A stretch of 64,000 bases of DNA from JAUVXJ01 sp964433755. GTDB taxonomy: Bacteria; Chloroflexota; Anaerolineae; UBA7937; B3-Chlor. The notes below the pieces were generated by a model that had not been told where the DNA came from, ran no database searches, and saw only the letters and a program-made list of their open reading frames with translations. Where the stretch lies: contig CAYSSR010000001.1 in NCBI GenBank assembly GCA_964433755.1, positions 1,364,001 through 1,428,000 of the forward strand. The letters are read 5' to 3'. The position numbers and the translations under genes were made by a program. This document shows positions 1 to 8,897 of the stretch, piece by piece (the stretch's first letter is position 1; every line of letters begins with the position of its first letter).

Positions 1-364
1 TGAAGATGGCAAGCCAATCGGACATTGATGCTCTAAAGGCGTCGCTTAGCTTTGTGAGGGCCCCTTCTCGAGCGGTCGAAGTGGTTCGAGGGGGGGGGTC
101 AGGCGCTAGTAGTCGGACGCATTGTGCCGGCGACGAGGGCGATGCTAGAGACGTAGAGAATCTTGCGTGTGTCAGCAATAGGTGATACGATGGTGGCCGC
201 CAGTTGTCGCTCGGGGCTTCTTGTCCTTGCAGGGGTTCAGGCGGCGTGCGGCGGGCCAGCAGCAATGCGCGCCCGCGCAGCACAGGGTAAGGGCTAGACC
301 AACCGATTGGCCATGTCCCCATGAAGTGATCAGGTGCGCATGATGAGCCGTTGCCTTCGAGGCG
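1..364. other. left-edge region without a recognisable gene
   Basis: I see no convincing coding frame, RNA gene or strong promoter here. There is a run of nine G near position 92 and otherwise ordinary G+C-rich sequence. Short frames antisense to the following kinase gene are composition shadows. The region may hold the promoter of the kinase gene, but no good hexamer pair could be picked out. Confidence 0.4.
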
Positions 365-1741
365 GTGGCTGTGCGGGAGACTATCGGGATGGATGAGGAA
401 GATACGGGCGCAGTCGAGAATGGCGAGGCTCTATTGGACGCTGTTGAGCTGGGCAGTGTCGAGACTGCGGTGACAGAAGAGATCCTTTGGCGAAGAGTCA
501 CATCTGCGCTTGAGAGAGTCGTGGACTACTTCGTTCTGGGCAGTGGGGCTGTGTACGCTTCTGAGTGGGGCAACTACACAGACATGAAGCGGGAAGTGCT
601 TGTTCCGGCACATCTTGATGTGGCTGATGCCTTCGGACTTCCGACATACGATGATTTCAAGTTCCTAGCTCAACAAGACGGCATGATGCTGCCAACAAAG
701 GAACATGACTTGTGGTGGTTTTCACCAACCAAGTACTTCGCTAGCGAGTTTGCGCTAGTTTTTGGCCGAGAAACCTCCGCTGGCTACCTCATCATGCTCG
801 GTTTCGGCTGGGATGGGCGGACCGGGCCGAACGCTTCTCAGGAAGCAGAAATCGTGCAGGTTGTCAGCAAGAAGCTGTTCCCTTTCATCGAGAGGAGCCT
901 ATCGAGCATTCAACTAGACTATCTGATGAGTGAGACCGGGCATCTCATGGGCCGCTCGGCCGGCATGATTGCCTCAGGCTACGATGCGCTTATGCGTGTC
1001 GTCCGAAGCAACTTGGACAACAGTGAGGATGCCGAAGAACTAAGACTGGCACTGTGGGCTCTGGAAGATGGATTGACTCGCCTGGAACTGATCCGACAGC
1101 GTTTCTACACCTTCAGGGAGCGCCGTCTGGGCTCGGTCGGCGGCTTGGGTGATGACGCTGGAGGTCAAAGTGCCCGGGGGGTGCCCGAAGGGGTCTATGG
1201 GAGGTACGACGTCTTACACAGGGAGACGGTTGACATCATTCGTGTTCTGGCAGACTTGACCCCCTTCTTTCGAAGGTCGGCTCAGTATTGTCACCTTGGG
1301 GAAGTCAGGCTATCGCTTCACGCTGACAGCGCGGTGACTGAGGGTCGAGAGAGAGACTTGAGGCTGGTGTTCGTCAATCTCTTCGACAATGCCGTCAAGT
1401 ATGCCTACACAGACACACACATCACCATCGCGAGTACGCAAGAAGAGGGACACTGTGTCGTGACGTTCACGAACCTGGGGATTGGAGTCGCGCCGGACGA
1501 AACCGAATGGGTGTTCCGAAGGTTCACGCGATCACGGTTTCGTGACCCTTTCAGACTCATCGAAGGACTGGGCATCGGTCTCTATCTCTGCCGAACAGTA
1601 GTAGAAGACGAGTTCAATGGAACGATAACCCTCTCGAGCAGGCCAGCAGGACGGCCCCGGCGGAGAAGGTTCGAGGGCGACAACTGGCTGACAACAGTTG
1701 CTGTGCGCCTTCCTATCAAGCACGGGAAGGAGATGCGCTGA
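365..1741 (+). CDS. cytoplasmic sensor histidine kinase
   Basis: Probable histidine kinase of a two-component pair. The C-terminal third is a HATPase_c domain: N-box NLFDNAVKY (338-346), G1-type GIGVAP (372-377) with Asn instead of Asp two residues upstream, an F-box-like VFRRFTRS (383-390) and the G2 box GLGIGLYLCR (401-410). A helical stretch at 185-250 has a candidate phospho-acceptor H193 in the context SETGHLMGR, which is not a textbook H-box. The first ~180 residues could be a divergent GAF-like sensor. I see no transmembrane segment, so the signal is probably cytoplasmic. The start is GTG at 365; an ATG at 389 is an alternative. The stop codon touches the start of the receiver gene, so the two are co-translated. 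The kinase call is good; the acceptor and ligand are guesses. Confidence 0.8.
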   Translation: MAVRETIGMDEEDTGAVENGEALLDAVELGSVETAVTEEILWRRVTSALERVVDYFVLGSGAVYASEWGNYTDMKREVLVPAHLDVADAFGLPTYDDFKFLAQQDGMMLPTKEHDLWWFSPTKYFASEFALVFGRETSAGYLIMLGFGWDGRTGPNASQEAEIVQVVSKKLFPFIERSLSSIQLDYLMSETGHLMGRSAGMIASGYDALMRVVRSNLDNSEDAEELRLALWALEDGLTRLELIRQRFYTFRERRLGSVGGLGDDAGGQSARGVPEGVYGRYDVLHRETVDIIRVLADLTPFFRRSAQYCHLGEVRLSLHADSAVTEGRERDLRLVFVNLFDNAVKYAYTDTHITIASTQEEGHCVVTFTNLGIGVAPDETEWVFRRFTRSRFRDPFRLIEGLGIGLYLCRTVVEDEFNGTITLSSRPAGRPRRRRFEGDNWLTTVAVRLPIKHGKEMR

Positions 1742-2188
1742 ATGCTTCGGATTCTATTCTTTGAGGATCATCCGCTTACCCCAGCGAATCGGCTATTTCG
1801 CCTGCGCCTGCGACGCTCACTGGGCCATGTCGAGGTGCATGTTACTGAAGCAAGCACAGTGGATGGATTTGAGCGCGCTGTGCTGAAGGACAGTTTCGAG
1901 ATCATTGTGCTAGATATTATGGCACGTCCCCCCGCAGGCATGACCCGGTCCGGGACGGATGACTTGGTGTCCGCTGCCAGGACAGGCGTGGAATTGCTCA
2001 GGCGATGTCGCATGGGTGTCTACGGCGAGCGTTGTTCGACCCTCCCAGTGTACATACGCACTGCACGCGGCGAGTTCCACATTCAACAGCTGTGTATGCG
2101 CGAAGGGGCCTCAGGGTACTTCCAGGCTGGCACACAGGACACGCAGCTTATCCAAGAAATCGGCGAGTTCGCACGACCTGCTGACTGA
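1742..2188 (+). CDS. stand-alone receiver-domain protein, divergent
   Basis: 148-residue protein that is little more than one response-regulator receiver domain. The acidic pair E8/D9 lies in FFEDH, the probable phospho-acceptor D58 in IVLDIM, and T107 takes the switch Thr position. At the C-terminal end the usual Y-x-x-K-P motif reads YFQAG, so A129 occupies the place of the near-invariant Lys. A loop of about 20 residues follows D58. No DNA-binding or enzymatic output domain is attached, so it would act by protein contact. The ATG starts immediately after the kinase stop. The cognate kinase is certainly its neighbour; the pentapeptide/channel protein 139 bp downstream is a plausible but unproven target. 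Loss of the Lys may alter phosphorylation-driven switching. Confidence 0.7.
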   Translation: MLRILFFEDHPLTPANRLFRLRLRRSLGHVEVHVTEASTVDGFERAVLKDSFEIIVLDIMARPPAGMTRSGTDDLVSAARTGVELLRRCRMGVYGERCSTLPVYIRTARGEFHIQQLCMREGASGYFQAGTQDTQLIQEIGEFARPAD

Positions 2189-2327
2189 TCATTCTCCTGG
2201 CCCGCAATGCGCCGAGGTACACTTGGCCTGAGCCGGGTCTGCAGTGGGCTCGCGTGCCACACACCCCGAGCCTGAGGAAGACGGGCATAGAGCCCCGCTT
2301 GGCTGACTCTGACGGAGGACTTGAGGT

Positions 2328-3557
2328 ATGTGGAACCGGTATTCGAGGAAGGACGCCCATAGAGTCAAAGAGCGCTGGGAAGGCCAGACAGCGCGCATCA
2401 ATGCGATCATTGATGATCTTCGGGCCAGTAGGCGCGAGCACTCAGGCGAAGTGGCGCAGGGACCTGATACAGGGCAGTCTCGCTTGCTGGCCTTTGCCGG
2501 GCGAGTGTTGCAGCTCATTGTCGGCAGAGGAACCTTGGAGCCAGGTGGGTTGCAGGCTCGGGTGGATGGCTTCGCCGGAGCCGAACTCGATTGGACCAGA
2601 CACCTGCGAGCATCGGAGGAATCTGGTTGGGATGAGCTGGCACTCCTCTCCACCTGCTCATCTCGATTCCACATTCCCGGCGAAGCAGCTCCACGGGATC
2701 TCAGGGGACTGCATCTTACAGGCGTGGATCTGAGCGGGAGCGAGGGTCTGTCTGACACCTGCCTGGATGTCTGCCACTTCCAGGCTGTCTTGCTCGAAGG
2801 TGCAACAATCATAGGATCTTCGCTGCGCAATGCTCGCATGGACGACAGTTGCGTACTCGACCATGCGGACCTCATGTATTCAGACCTGCGCGACGCCGAC
2901 TGCGCTGGCGTTTCCATGGCTAGTGCAGACTTGACGCGAGCGGACCTCCGCGGCGGCAACTTCGAGAACTGTGATCTGTCGGACGCGATTCTGCGCTTTG
3001 TGAGATTCTCCGAGTTCACGAGAGAGAGCCTCCCAGGATTGCTGCGATTGTCAAGTTCATGGACCCGGTTTGGGGGAGACTATCAGACCTCGGATTCCCC
3101 TGATGAGAGCAGTGATCCGCTCTTGAAGCAATACATCGATCGATGCAATCGGCGACGCGTGTTTGCAGAGCAGCATCCCATTCTGGCCACGGCGATACGC
3201 TTGCTGTCGAACTACCTGTATTCCCCAGCCCGGGTACTCTTCTGGGCTCTTCTAGTATGGGCACTGTTTGGCCTACTGTATACAGATTGGGAATTGCCGA
3301 CTTGTCTGGGGGGCACGGCAATTGAGGTCGCCGTTCACCAGCTGCATCCGCAATTCAGTTGGGGACTCGATGGCCAAGTGCAACAGCCTTTCGATGCCTT
3401 CTATCTCAGCGCCGCGAATCTTACTGGCCTCGGCGCTGAGAACGTAGTGCCCCTCGATTTGACCGCACAAGTGTACACCACTGTCCAGGGTTTCATTGGA
3501 TACGTGGTGATGGCAATCCTAGTGGCCTCTCTGCTGCGATGGATGGCCGAATCCTAA
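2328..3557 (+). CDS. pentapeptide-repeat protein with two-TM degenerate ion-channel domain
   Basis: 409-residue membrane protein. Residues ~124-225 contain pentapeptide repeats of the A(D/N)Lxx type (for example DLRGL, DLTRA, DLRGG), expected to form a right-handed quadrilateral beta-helix. The C-terminus has TM1 (~302-318), a re-entrant pore-like segment (355-375) and TM2 (381-404), the layout of two-TM K+ channels (Ion_trans_2). The pore segment aligns without gaps to a K+-channel pore, but the filter positions read GLGAEN instead of TVGYGD, so canonical K+ selectivity is unlikely. Residues 1-60 are charged and helical. GGAGG lies 12 bases before the ATG. The gene follows the kinase and receiver genes on the same strand, suggesting a signalling cassette. 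Family resemblance is good; ion conduction is unproven. Confidence 0.7.
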   Translation: MWNRYSRKDAHRVKERWEGQTARINAIIDDLRASRREHSGEVAQGPDTGQSRLLAFAGRVLQLIVGRGTLEPGGLQARVDGFAGAELDWTRHLRASEESGWDELALLSTCSSRFHIPGEAAPRDLRGLHLTGVDLSGSEGLSDTCLDVCHFQAVLLEGATIIGSSLRNARMDDSCVLDHADLMYSDLRDADCAGVSMASADLTRADLRGGNFENCDLSDAILRFVRFSEFTRESLPGLLRLSSSWTRFGGDYQTSDSPDESSDPLLKQYIDRCNRRRVFAEQHPILATAIRLLSNYLYSPARVLFWALLVWALFGLLYTDWELPTCLGGTAIEVAVHQLHPQFSWGLDGQVQQPFDAFYLSAANLTGLGAENVVPLDLTAQVYTTVQGFIGYVVMAILVASLLRWMAES

Positions 3558-3763
3558 CGCATGTAGACGAGTTGGGCGAGCTGCTCAACCTGTGCTGTCG
3601 CCGGGGCTGGAACCGGACGCCCTGGATGGGGACGTGGTCGATCGCGAGGTGGAGATTGTGCACGGTACGCATGATGATGGTGTGGATGCGGCGAGCGAGG
3701 ATCTCCGCGCCGAGAGGATCTGGCGTCTGGACAAGAAGTCGGCCCCAACTGGGTAACCTAAGG

Positions 3764-3837
<74 letters not shown>

Positions 3838-3894
3838 ACGCTGGCTATTCTAGAACAGACCCTCTGGGTTGTCAAACCTCGGTCGCTCGAAGCG

Positions 3895-3967
3895 TCCTTC
3901 GATACGCTGCTTCTCCTTCGATACGGGCCTTCGGCCCTACTCAGGATGCAGCAGCTACTCAGGATGC
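3895..3967. repeat. nested palindromic repeat (one copy inside another)
   Basis: Two copies of TCCTTCGATACG (3895, 3914) are followed by two copies of CTACTCAGGATGC (ending 3949 and 3967). The inner unit 3914-3949 is a complete element with a central GGGCC-TTC-GGCCC hairpin. Removing it restores an outer element whose centre is GCTGC-TTCA-GCAGC, split exactly in its loop. This is the pattern expected when a REP-like palindromic element lands in the loop of a resident copy. It sits between the tRNA and the 3' end of the next gene and could also act as a transcription terminator. Confidence 0.75.
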
Positions 3968-3997
3968 TTGGTGGGGACACCCTGTGCAGCCTACCCT

Positions 3998-4519
3998 CTA
4001 CACCGGCCAGCGACACTGGAGCCTGAGCAGCCGCTCCAAGTCCTCCTCCTTGGTGGCCACTGTGGTCACCCTCTCGTGGGCCACCAGGACGTAGGGCGGC
4101 TCGTCACGCACGAACTCCACGAAGGTGCCCTCGCGCCCCCAGAAGGTCGTATCCTTGAACCGAACGGTGAGTTCCTCGCCTGTCTCCAACGGCAAGTGCG
4201 CAGAGAAGACGTAGCCATACCATTCCTGGCCCCTCTCGGCGTCCGGACAGAGTAATCTCTGGCACAAATCCAGCAGCTCCCCCGGCTGCGGAACCTCGGG
4301 CTCCATCCGGGCCTCCAGGGCTACGCGCCCCTCCTTCACGGGGTACTTGCGCGAGGGATCAGGATCGGCGAAGGGGATGGAGCGATCGATGTCCTGGAAC
4401 CAAACCTTGAAAGGCTCCTTCAGCTCCAGCAGCCCTTCGACGTGGCAGAGACCCTCCTCGCCACCAGGCTTGCACCACACCTCGCCGCTTTCTACCTGCA
4501 ACTCCCGGAGCCAGGCCAT
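3998..4519 (-). CDS. hypothetical protein, 173 aa
   Basis: A soluble 173-residue protein I do not recognise. It is rich in Glu, Trp and aromatic residues, with no signal peptide or membrane segment. Four cysteines occur in the first half (in VWCKP, GLCHVE, DLCQRLLC) but do not form a clear metal site. Start choice is supported by AGGAGG ending 7 bases before the ATG. The central part (FVFS/HLPLETGEELTV, WGREGTFVEF) looks like a beta-rich small domain. The gene lies 78 bp downstream of the SDR enzyme gene on the same strand, so it is probably cotranscribed with it. Function unknown. Confidence 0.7.
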   Translation of the reverse strand: MAWLRELQVESGEVWCKPGGEEGLCHVEGLLELKEPFKVWFQDIDRSIPFADPDPSRKYPVKEGRVALEARMEPEVPQPGELLDLCQRLLCPDAERGQEWYGYVFSAHLPLETGEELTVRFKDTTFWGREGTFVEFVRDEPPYVLVAHERVTTVATKEEDLERLLRLQCRWPV

Positions 4520-4597
4520 GGCTATCCTCCTCTGACCTCTGGCTGGCCGAGAGCCCGGCCGCTGACGATCTGGAAGGCGGCTCGATCCTGCCCGCCT

Positions 4598-5560
4598 TCA
4601 GTCGTCATCTCCACGCCGGGGGCCGCCCTGCCCCAACCTCTCCTCAAACCAGGTGATGGTCTCACGCAGACCATCCTCCAACGGGACCTTCGGCTCCCAA
4701 CCCAGTATCTCGCGTGCTCTACTGATGTCTGGCCGCCGCACCTTGGGGTCGTCTTCCGGCAGCGGTTCGTGCACGATGCCTGACGGATTCCGTGTGATCT
4801 CGTTGACCAGGCTCGCAAACTCGGCGATGCTCATCTCTTGCGGATTTCCCACGTTGACGGGGTCCACCTCGTCCGAGAACAGGAGCCTGTAGATACCCTC
4901 GATGAGGTCCGAAACGTAGCAGAAGGAACGCGTCTGTTGCCCGTCACCGAACACCGTGAGAGGCTCATGACGCAGGGCCTGGGCGATGAAGTTGGGCACC
5001 ACCCGGCCGTCCTCCAACCGCATGCGAGGGCCATAGGTGTTGAAGATCCTGGCGATGCGCGTATCCAGCCCGTGATACCGGTGGTAGGCCATGGTCATGG
5101 CTTCGGCGAAGCGCTTGGCCTCGTCGTAGACGCCGCGCGGACCTATCGGATTGACGTTGCCCCAGTAGTCCTCCCGCTGGGGGTGCTCCAGGGGATCTCC
5201 GTACACCTCGGAAGTGGAGGCCAACAGGTACAGCGCCCGCTTCTCCCGCGCCAACCCCAGGGTCTTGTGGGTCCCCAGCGCTCCCACCTTCAAGGTCTGG
5301 ATGGGCAGATCGAGGTAGTCGATGGGACTGGCAGGTGAAGCGAAGTGGAGGATGGCGTCCAGCTTCCCCTCCACGTACAGGAACTCGGTCACGTCCTGCT
5401 TGATGAAGCGGAAGCCTTCGTTCCCCGCCAGGTGTTCGATGTTGGCCGTACTGCCCGTGATCAGGTTGTCCATGACCACCACCTGGTGCCCCTCCGACAG
5501 GAACCTGTCGCAGAGATGGGAGCCCAGGAATCCAGCACCGCCTGTGATCAAGATGCGCAT
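4598..5560 (-). CDS. UDP-glucuronate decarboxylase-type NAD-dependent epimerase
   Basis: Extended short-chain dehydrogenase/reductase of 320 residues. The N-terminal Rossmann motif GGAGFLGS (8-15) binds NAD, the acidic residue in VVVMDNL accepts the ribose, and the catalytic set is Ser/Thr in ASTSEVYGDP with the YDEAK (Y-x-x-x-K) pair. The segments EVYGDP-EHPQ-EDYWGNVNPIGPR and KRFAE are characteristic of UDP-glucuronic acid decarboxylase (UXS), which makes UDP-xylose for surface glycans. A UDP- or dTDP-glucose dehydratase is the main alternative. The C-terminal ~10 residues are hydrophilic. The neighbouring O-antigen ligase-like fusion supports a role in envelope polysaccharide synthesis. 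Cytoplasmic. The start has AGAGAGG about 14 bases upstream, rather far. Confidence 0.85.
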   Translation of the reverse strand: MRILITGGAGFLGSHLCDRFLSEGHQVVVMDNLITGSTANIEHLAGNEGFRFIKQDVTEFLYVEGKLDAILHFASPASPIDYLDLPIQTLKVGALGTHKTLGLAREKRALYLLASTSEVYGDPLEHPQREDYWGNVNPIGPRGVYDEAKRFAEAMTMAYHRYHGLDTRIARIFNTYGPRMRLEDGRVVPNFIAQALRHEPLTVFGDGQQTRSFCYVSDLIEGIYRLLFSDEVDPVNVGNPQEMSIAEFASLVNEITRNPSGIVHEPLPEDDPKVRRPDISRAREILGWEPKVPLEDGLRETITWFEERLGQGGPRRGDDD

Positions 5561-5652
5561 GGCTGCTTCACGACCTCTCTTCGCAACTCCTGTGACATGT
5601 TACCCCAAGGCGCCCTGCGTAGCAAGCACCACCTGTGGAGGTGCCGAAGGCC

Positions 5653-8600
5653 CTACTTCGTCTCCGCGGACAGGCGCCGTACGATTCCCAGGCTGAGGAA
5701 GAAGACGAAGGCCAGGTCTACGAGAAAGTACGAGTTGTCGATCAACCCGTGGGCCAGGAAATCCACCATACTCCCCATGAGGCCCAGAGCCAGGACTCGC
5801 AGCTCTCCGTCTTCGAGCGAGCGATAGACACGCAGACCCAGGGTGAAGAAGCCTACCAGCATCCAGATCAGCGCCCCCACGCCCAGCACGCCCAGACGCG
5901 TCCACCAGTCGAGGAGGATGTTGTGGGGATGCGAAAGATCTGGCTCCTCCCACGCCTCCGGCAGCATGTACCTCGGATACTGGTACAGGAAGTTGTCCAG
6001 ACCTACGCCGAAAAGAGGGTGATCGCGGATCATGTTCAGCGTCGCCTGCCACAGCTTCAAACGCAGAAAACCGGTCCCCTCGCTCAGATCCAGCAGCGAG
6101 CGTATCCTCTCCGCGCCCGCCAGAGGTACCAGCGCCACGACAGCACCGATCACGGCTGCGCACGCCGCCAGCAGCGCTCTCCTGCCCCTGATCAGCCCCA
6201 GGAACAGCAAGGCTGCGGGCACCCCCAGCAGCCAGGCACCCCTGGAATGTGTCAGGTACAGACAGAGGACCACGGGCAGGCAGGCCACCAGGTAGCCGTA
6301 CCTGCGCCACCGATGCTGACCCAGGAAACCGAACGCCACCAGCAGAGGCACGATGCGGCCCAGGTACAACCCCAGGTTGTTCGGCGACCCGTATACCGCG
6401 CGCACGCGGAGCACACCCTCGGCCGCGATCACGTCGCCGGTCACGAAGTACTGGTAGAGCCCGAAGAGGGACACCATCACCGCACCCAGCACCAGGCCGT
6501 CCACCACCCGCAGCAACCCCTCCCGGTTCAGGGAGACCTCCCGCAGCAGGAGGTAGAAGGCCACCGGTCCCAGGACCACCGTCCGCAACTCGTAGAAGCT
6601 CACTCCGAAGTTCTCCGACACCACCAGGGAGGCCACACTGACCACGAAGAAGAAGAGGACGGCGAAGTCGAGGGAGGCCGATGTCTGCACCAGGTGCAGG
6701 ATCAGCCGCCACAAGCCCTGGCACAGACCTCGCAGGCTGGCGAATGGATCCGAGGCCAGAAGCGAGAGGGATCCCCCCGGTGTAGACTCACCTGCGGTGC
6801 TCCTTCTCAACACCTCCCTCAGCAGCCAGGAGGCGAAGCAGAGCACGGTGAGCAGCTCCACCAGGGATACGGACTGTCCTAGAAGGACCTTGGACTTGAG
6901 GAAGAAGGGTATGCTCAAGGCGGCGAAAGCCAGACCCAGATCCAAGCCCAGATAGACGAGGGGCGCCAGCACCGCGAGGGCCACCAGGCTCAGGATCAGG
7001 GACGGGGAGAACTGGTAGACGCCGAGCACCGCAGCGGTCAGAAGGATCTGAAGCCCCACCGGCAGCCCCAGGTACCACTCAGCCACGAACCTCCACCAGC
7101 CCAGCGAGGTGGGCAGCACCAGCAGCCGCACCAGCCGCCACGCCACTACCAGACCCACACCTACCAGGAGGAGAAGCGACACATAGTACCGCGCGAAGCT
7201 CCCCTCGCGGAAAACGACGAAGCCAATCAGGCCACCTTCGCCGCTGCCGCCAGGGCCCACGACGAGGCGCGCCTCGTGCTCTCGAAACTCCAGCCCTTTG
7301 GCCAGCGTGACTCTGCGCTCGCCAGAGCCGCTATCGAGAAGTAGGCGACCCTCCGACAGTGCGTTGCCCGGCTCCCCGTCCACGGTGACCTCACTCAACT
7401 CCAAAGGCCCACGGGCCACGAGGTCCAGGCGTGTCCCCTTGAACCGAACCACGACCTCGCCGCCCTCGACCTCGCCGCCAATCACACCGTCTTCCTCGCG
7501 CCACGAACCCTCGTACTCGGCAGCCCACGTGTCGCTGGGATACCATCCGGGACCTGCCAGGCTCGCGGTCCGGGCCAGGTCCTGGACCCTGAGGTAGGTC
7601 AGTCGAGGCTCCATGTCGTCCGTGACCAGGGAGAAGCCCCTGATAGGATCGTCTGCCTCCGCTATGGGGTGGAAGTGCTGGAGCACGAGGACGCCCATCC
7701 ACGGCCATTCGTCCACGGCCCGCTCGATGGCCTCCACCGTGCGCCTGGCCTGTACATCCTCGCTGTCGCTCCCCCAGGGTGCAACCCGTCCCTCCCACGA
7801 AGCAGGCAGGGCGCACCAGCCAAACTCTACAGCCCACACGGCCTTGCTCGCGTCGCCGTGGCTGACCATCACGTCTCGCAGCAGGATGGACCGGGAGAGA
7901 TTGGCGCGCAGGGGAGACACCTCACGGTCCAAGGCCTCGTACCATGTGCCGTAGGGCTTGATCGCGACTATGTCGAAGGATCCCCTCGCGCCCGCTTCGT
8001 ACATCCTGCGCAGGAAGAGGATGTCACTCATGTACCTGCCCCCCTCCTCCACGTTGGGGGCCAGGCCAGCGGTCAGCACCAGAGCTTCTGCATCGGCCTC
8101 CTTCACCGCTCCATAGGCCGCTTGCAGCAGGTGTGTATAGCCAGCGGGATCGACGTACCGCTCGCCCCAATGGGGATAGAGATTGGGCTCGTCCCAGATC
8201 TGGTAGTGGTCGATCTGGTCCCCGTAGCGACTGGCGAACGCTCTTACGAAGTCCGCGTAATTCTGGAACTCGCGTGGCGGCGCATCCGGTGTGTCGACGT
8301 CCATGGGCGCCCTGGCCCACTCAGGAGAGGTCTCCAGCACGGCGATGATCTTCAGATCGCGCTCGCGGGCCGTGGAGACGATCCCGTCCCACGGCTCCCA
8401 ATCGAACTCCCCTCGTCGAGGCTCGATCTCAGCCCAGGGGAAGCTCTGTCTGACCCATCGAAAGCCGCCATCCTCGATCAGGCTCAGCGCCGCGTCGAGG
8501 TCCTCGCCGTCGTACCTCTCCAGAGACACGTTCACGCCCAGAGGGTACACCGCCGCCTCTGCAATGTCGGGCGGGGCACCGTACCACACCCCCTCCGTAT

Positions 8601-8766
8601 CGTGCCTGTGCTCTGTGAGGATGAGCAGGCCAAGGACGGCGAGGAAGCCCAGGCACAACGAATAGAGGACCACGCCCAGGACGATGCGCGCGCCCTCTCC
8701 GCCGCCAAAGATCGATCCTCTTCTGCTTCCCTTTGAACCGTCAGAACCGCTCACTACACCAGTCAC
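5653..8766 (-). CDS. fusion of clan-A glycoside hydrolase domain and O-antigen ligase/polymerase
   Basis: 1037-residue membrane protein. Residues 1-28 are hydrophilic and 29-50 form a TM anchor. Residues ~70-390 form a TIM-barrel glycoside hydrolase resembling GH39/GH5, with the acid/base Glu in WDEPN (E193) and the nucleophile Glu in AVEFGW (E314). A beta-rich linker (~405-515) follows. From ~525 on there are about a dozen TM segments with Wzy_C/O-antigen ligase hallmarks: YGSPNNLG, THSRGAWLLG and the periplasmic loop HPLFGVGLDNF with SHPHNILLDW. The hydrolase part should sit outside the membrane. Such fusions combine glycan cleavage with glycan ligation or polymerisation in one chain. The start is GTG with a weak Shine-Dalgarno. 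It lies 92 bp upstream of the SDR gene on the same strand, probably one operon. The sugar substrate is unknown. Confidence 0.82.
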   Translation of the reverse strand: MTGVVSGSDGSKGSRRGSIFGGGEGARIVLGVVLYSLCLGFLAVLGLLILTEHRHDTEGVWYGAPPDIAEAAVYPLGVNVSLERYDGEDLDAALSLIEDGGFRWVRQSFPWAEIEPRRGEFDWEPWDGIVSTARERDLKIIAVLETSPEWARAPMDVDTPDAPPREFQNYADFVRAFASRYGDQIDHYQIWDEPNLYPHWGERYVDPAGYTHLLQAAYGAVKEADAEALVLTAGLAPNVEEGGRYMSDILFLRRMYEAGARGSFDIVAIKPYGTWYEALDREVSPLRANLSRSILLRDVMVSHGDASKAVWAVEFGWCALPASWEGRVAPWGSDSEDVQARRTVEAIERAVDEWPWMGVLVLQHFHPIAEADDPIRGFSLVTDDMEPRLTYLRVQDLARTASLAGPGWYPSDTWAAEYEGSWREEDGVIGGEVEGGEVVVRFKGTRLDLVARGPLELSEVTVDGEPGNALSEGRLLLDSGSGERRVTLAKGLEFREHEARLVVGPGGSGEGGLIGFVVFREGSFARYYVSLLLLVGVGLVVAWRLVRLLVLPTSLGWWRFVAEWYLGLPVGLQILLTAAVLGVYQFSPSLILSLVALAVLAPLVYLGLDLGLAFAALSIPFFLKSKVLLGQSVSLVELLTVLCFASWLLREVLRRSTAGESTPGGSLSLLASDPFASLRGLCQGLWRLILHLVQTSASLDFAVLFFFVVSVASLVVSENFGVSFYELRTVVLGPVAFYLLLREVSLNREGLLRVVDGLVLGAVMVSLFGLYQYFVTGDVIAAEGVLRVRAVYGSPNNLGLYLGRIVPLLVAFGFLGQHRWRRYGYLVACLPVVLCLYLTHSRGAWLLGVPAALLFLGLIRGRRALLAACAAVIGAVVALVPLAGAERIRSLLDLSEGTGFLRLKLWQATLNMIRDHPLFGVGLDNFLYQYPRYMLPEAWEEPDLSHPHNILLDWWTRLGVLGVGALIWMLVGFFTLGLRVYRSLEDGELRVLALGLMGSMVDFLAHGLIDNSYFLVDLAFVFFLSLGIVRRLSAETK

Positions 8767-8897
8767 CCTGAAGACCTATCAGCCAGTCTTGCCCATACTG
8801 GTGTGGGATTGCACGATTGCCGTTCCAACTGCTCTAGGTACAGATAGCGCTGGACCCAAGGCCCAGCGCCGTGCACAAACCACGTTCTCCGCATACC

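Noticed and set aside
5635..6882. 415-residue Gln/His-rich plus-strand frame
   Set aside because: Antisense to the TM-rich half of the glycoside hydrolase/ligase fusion.
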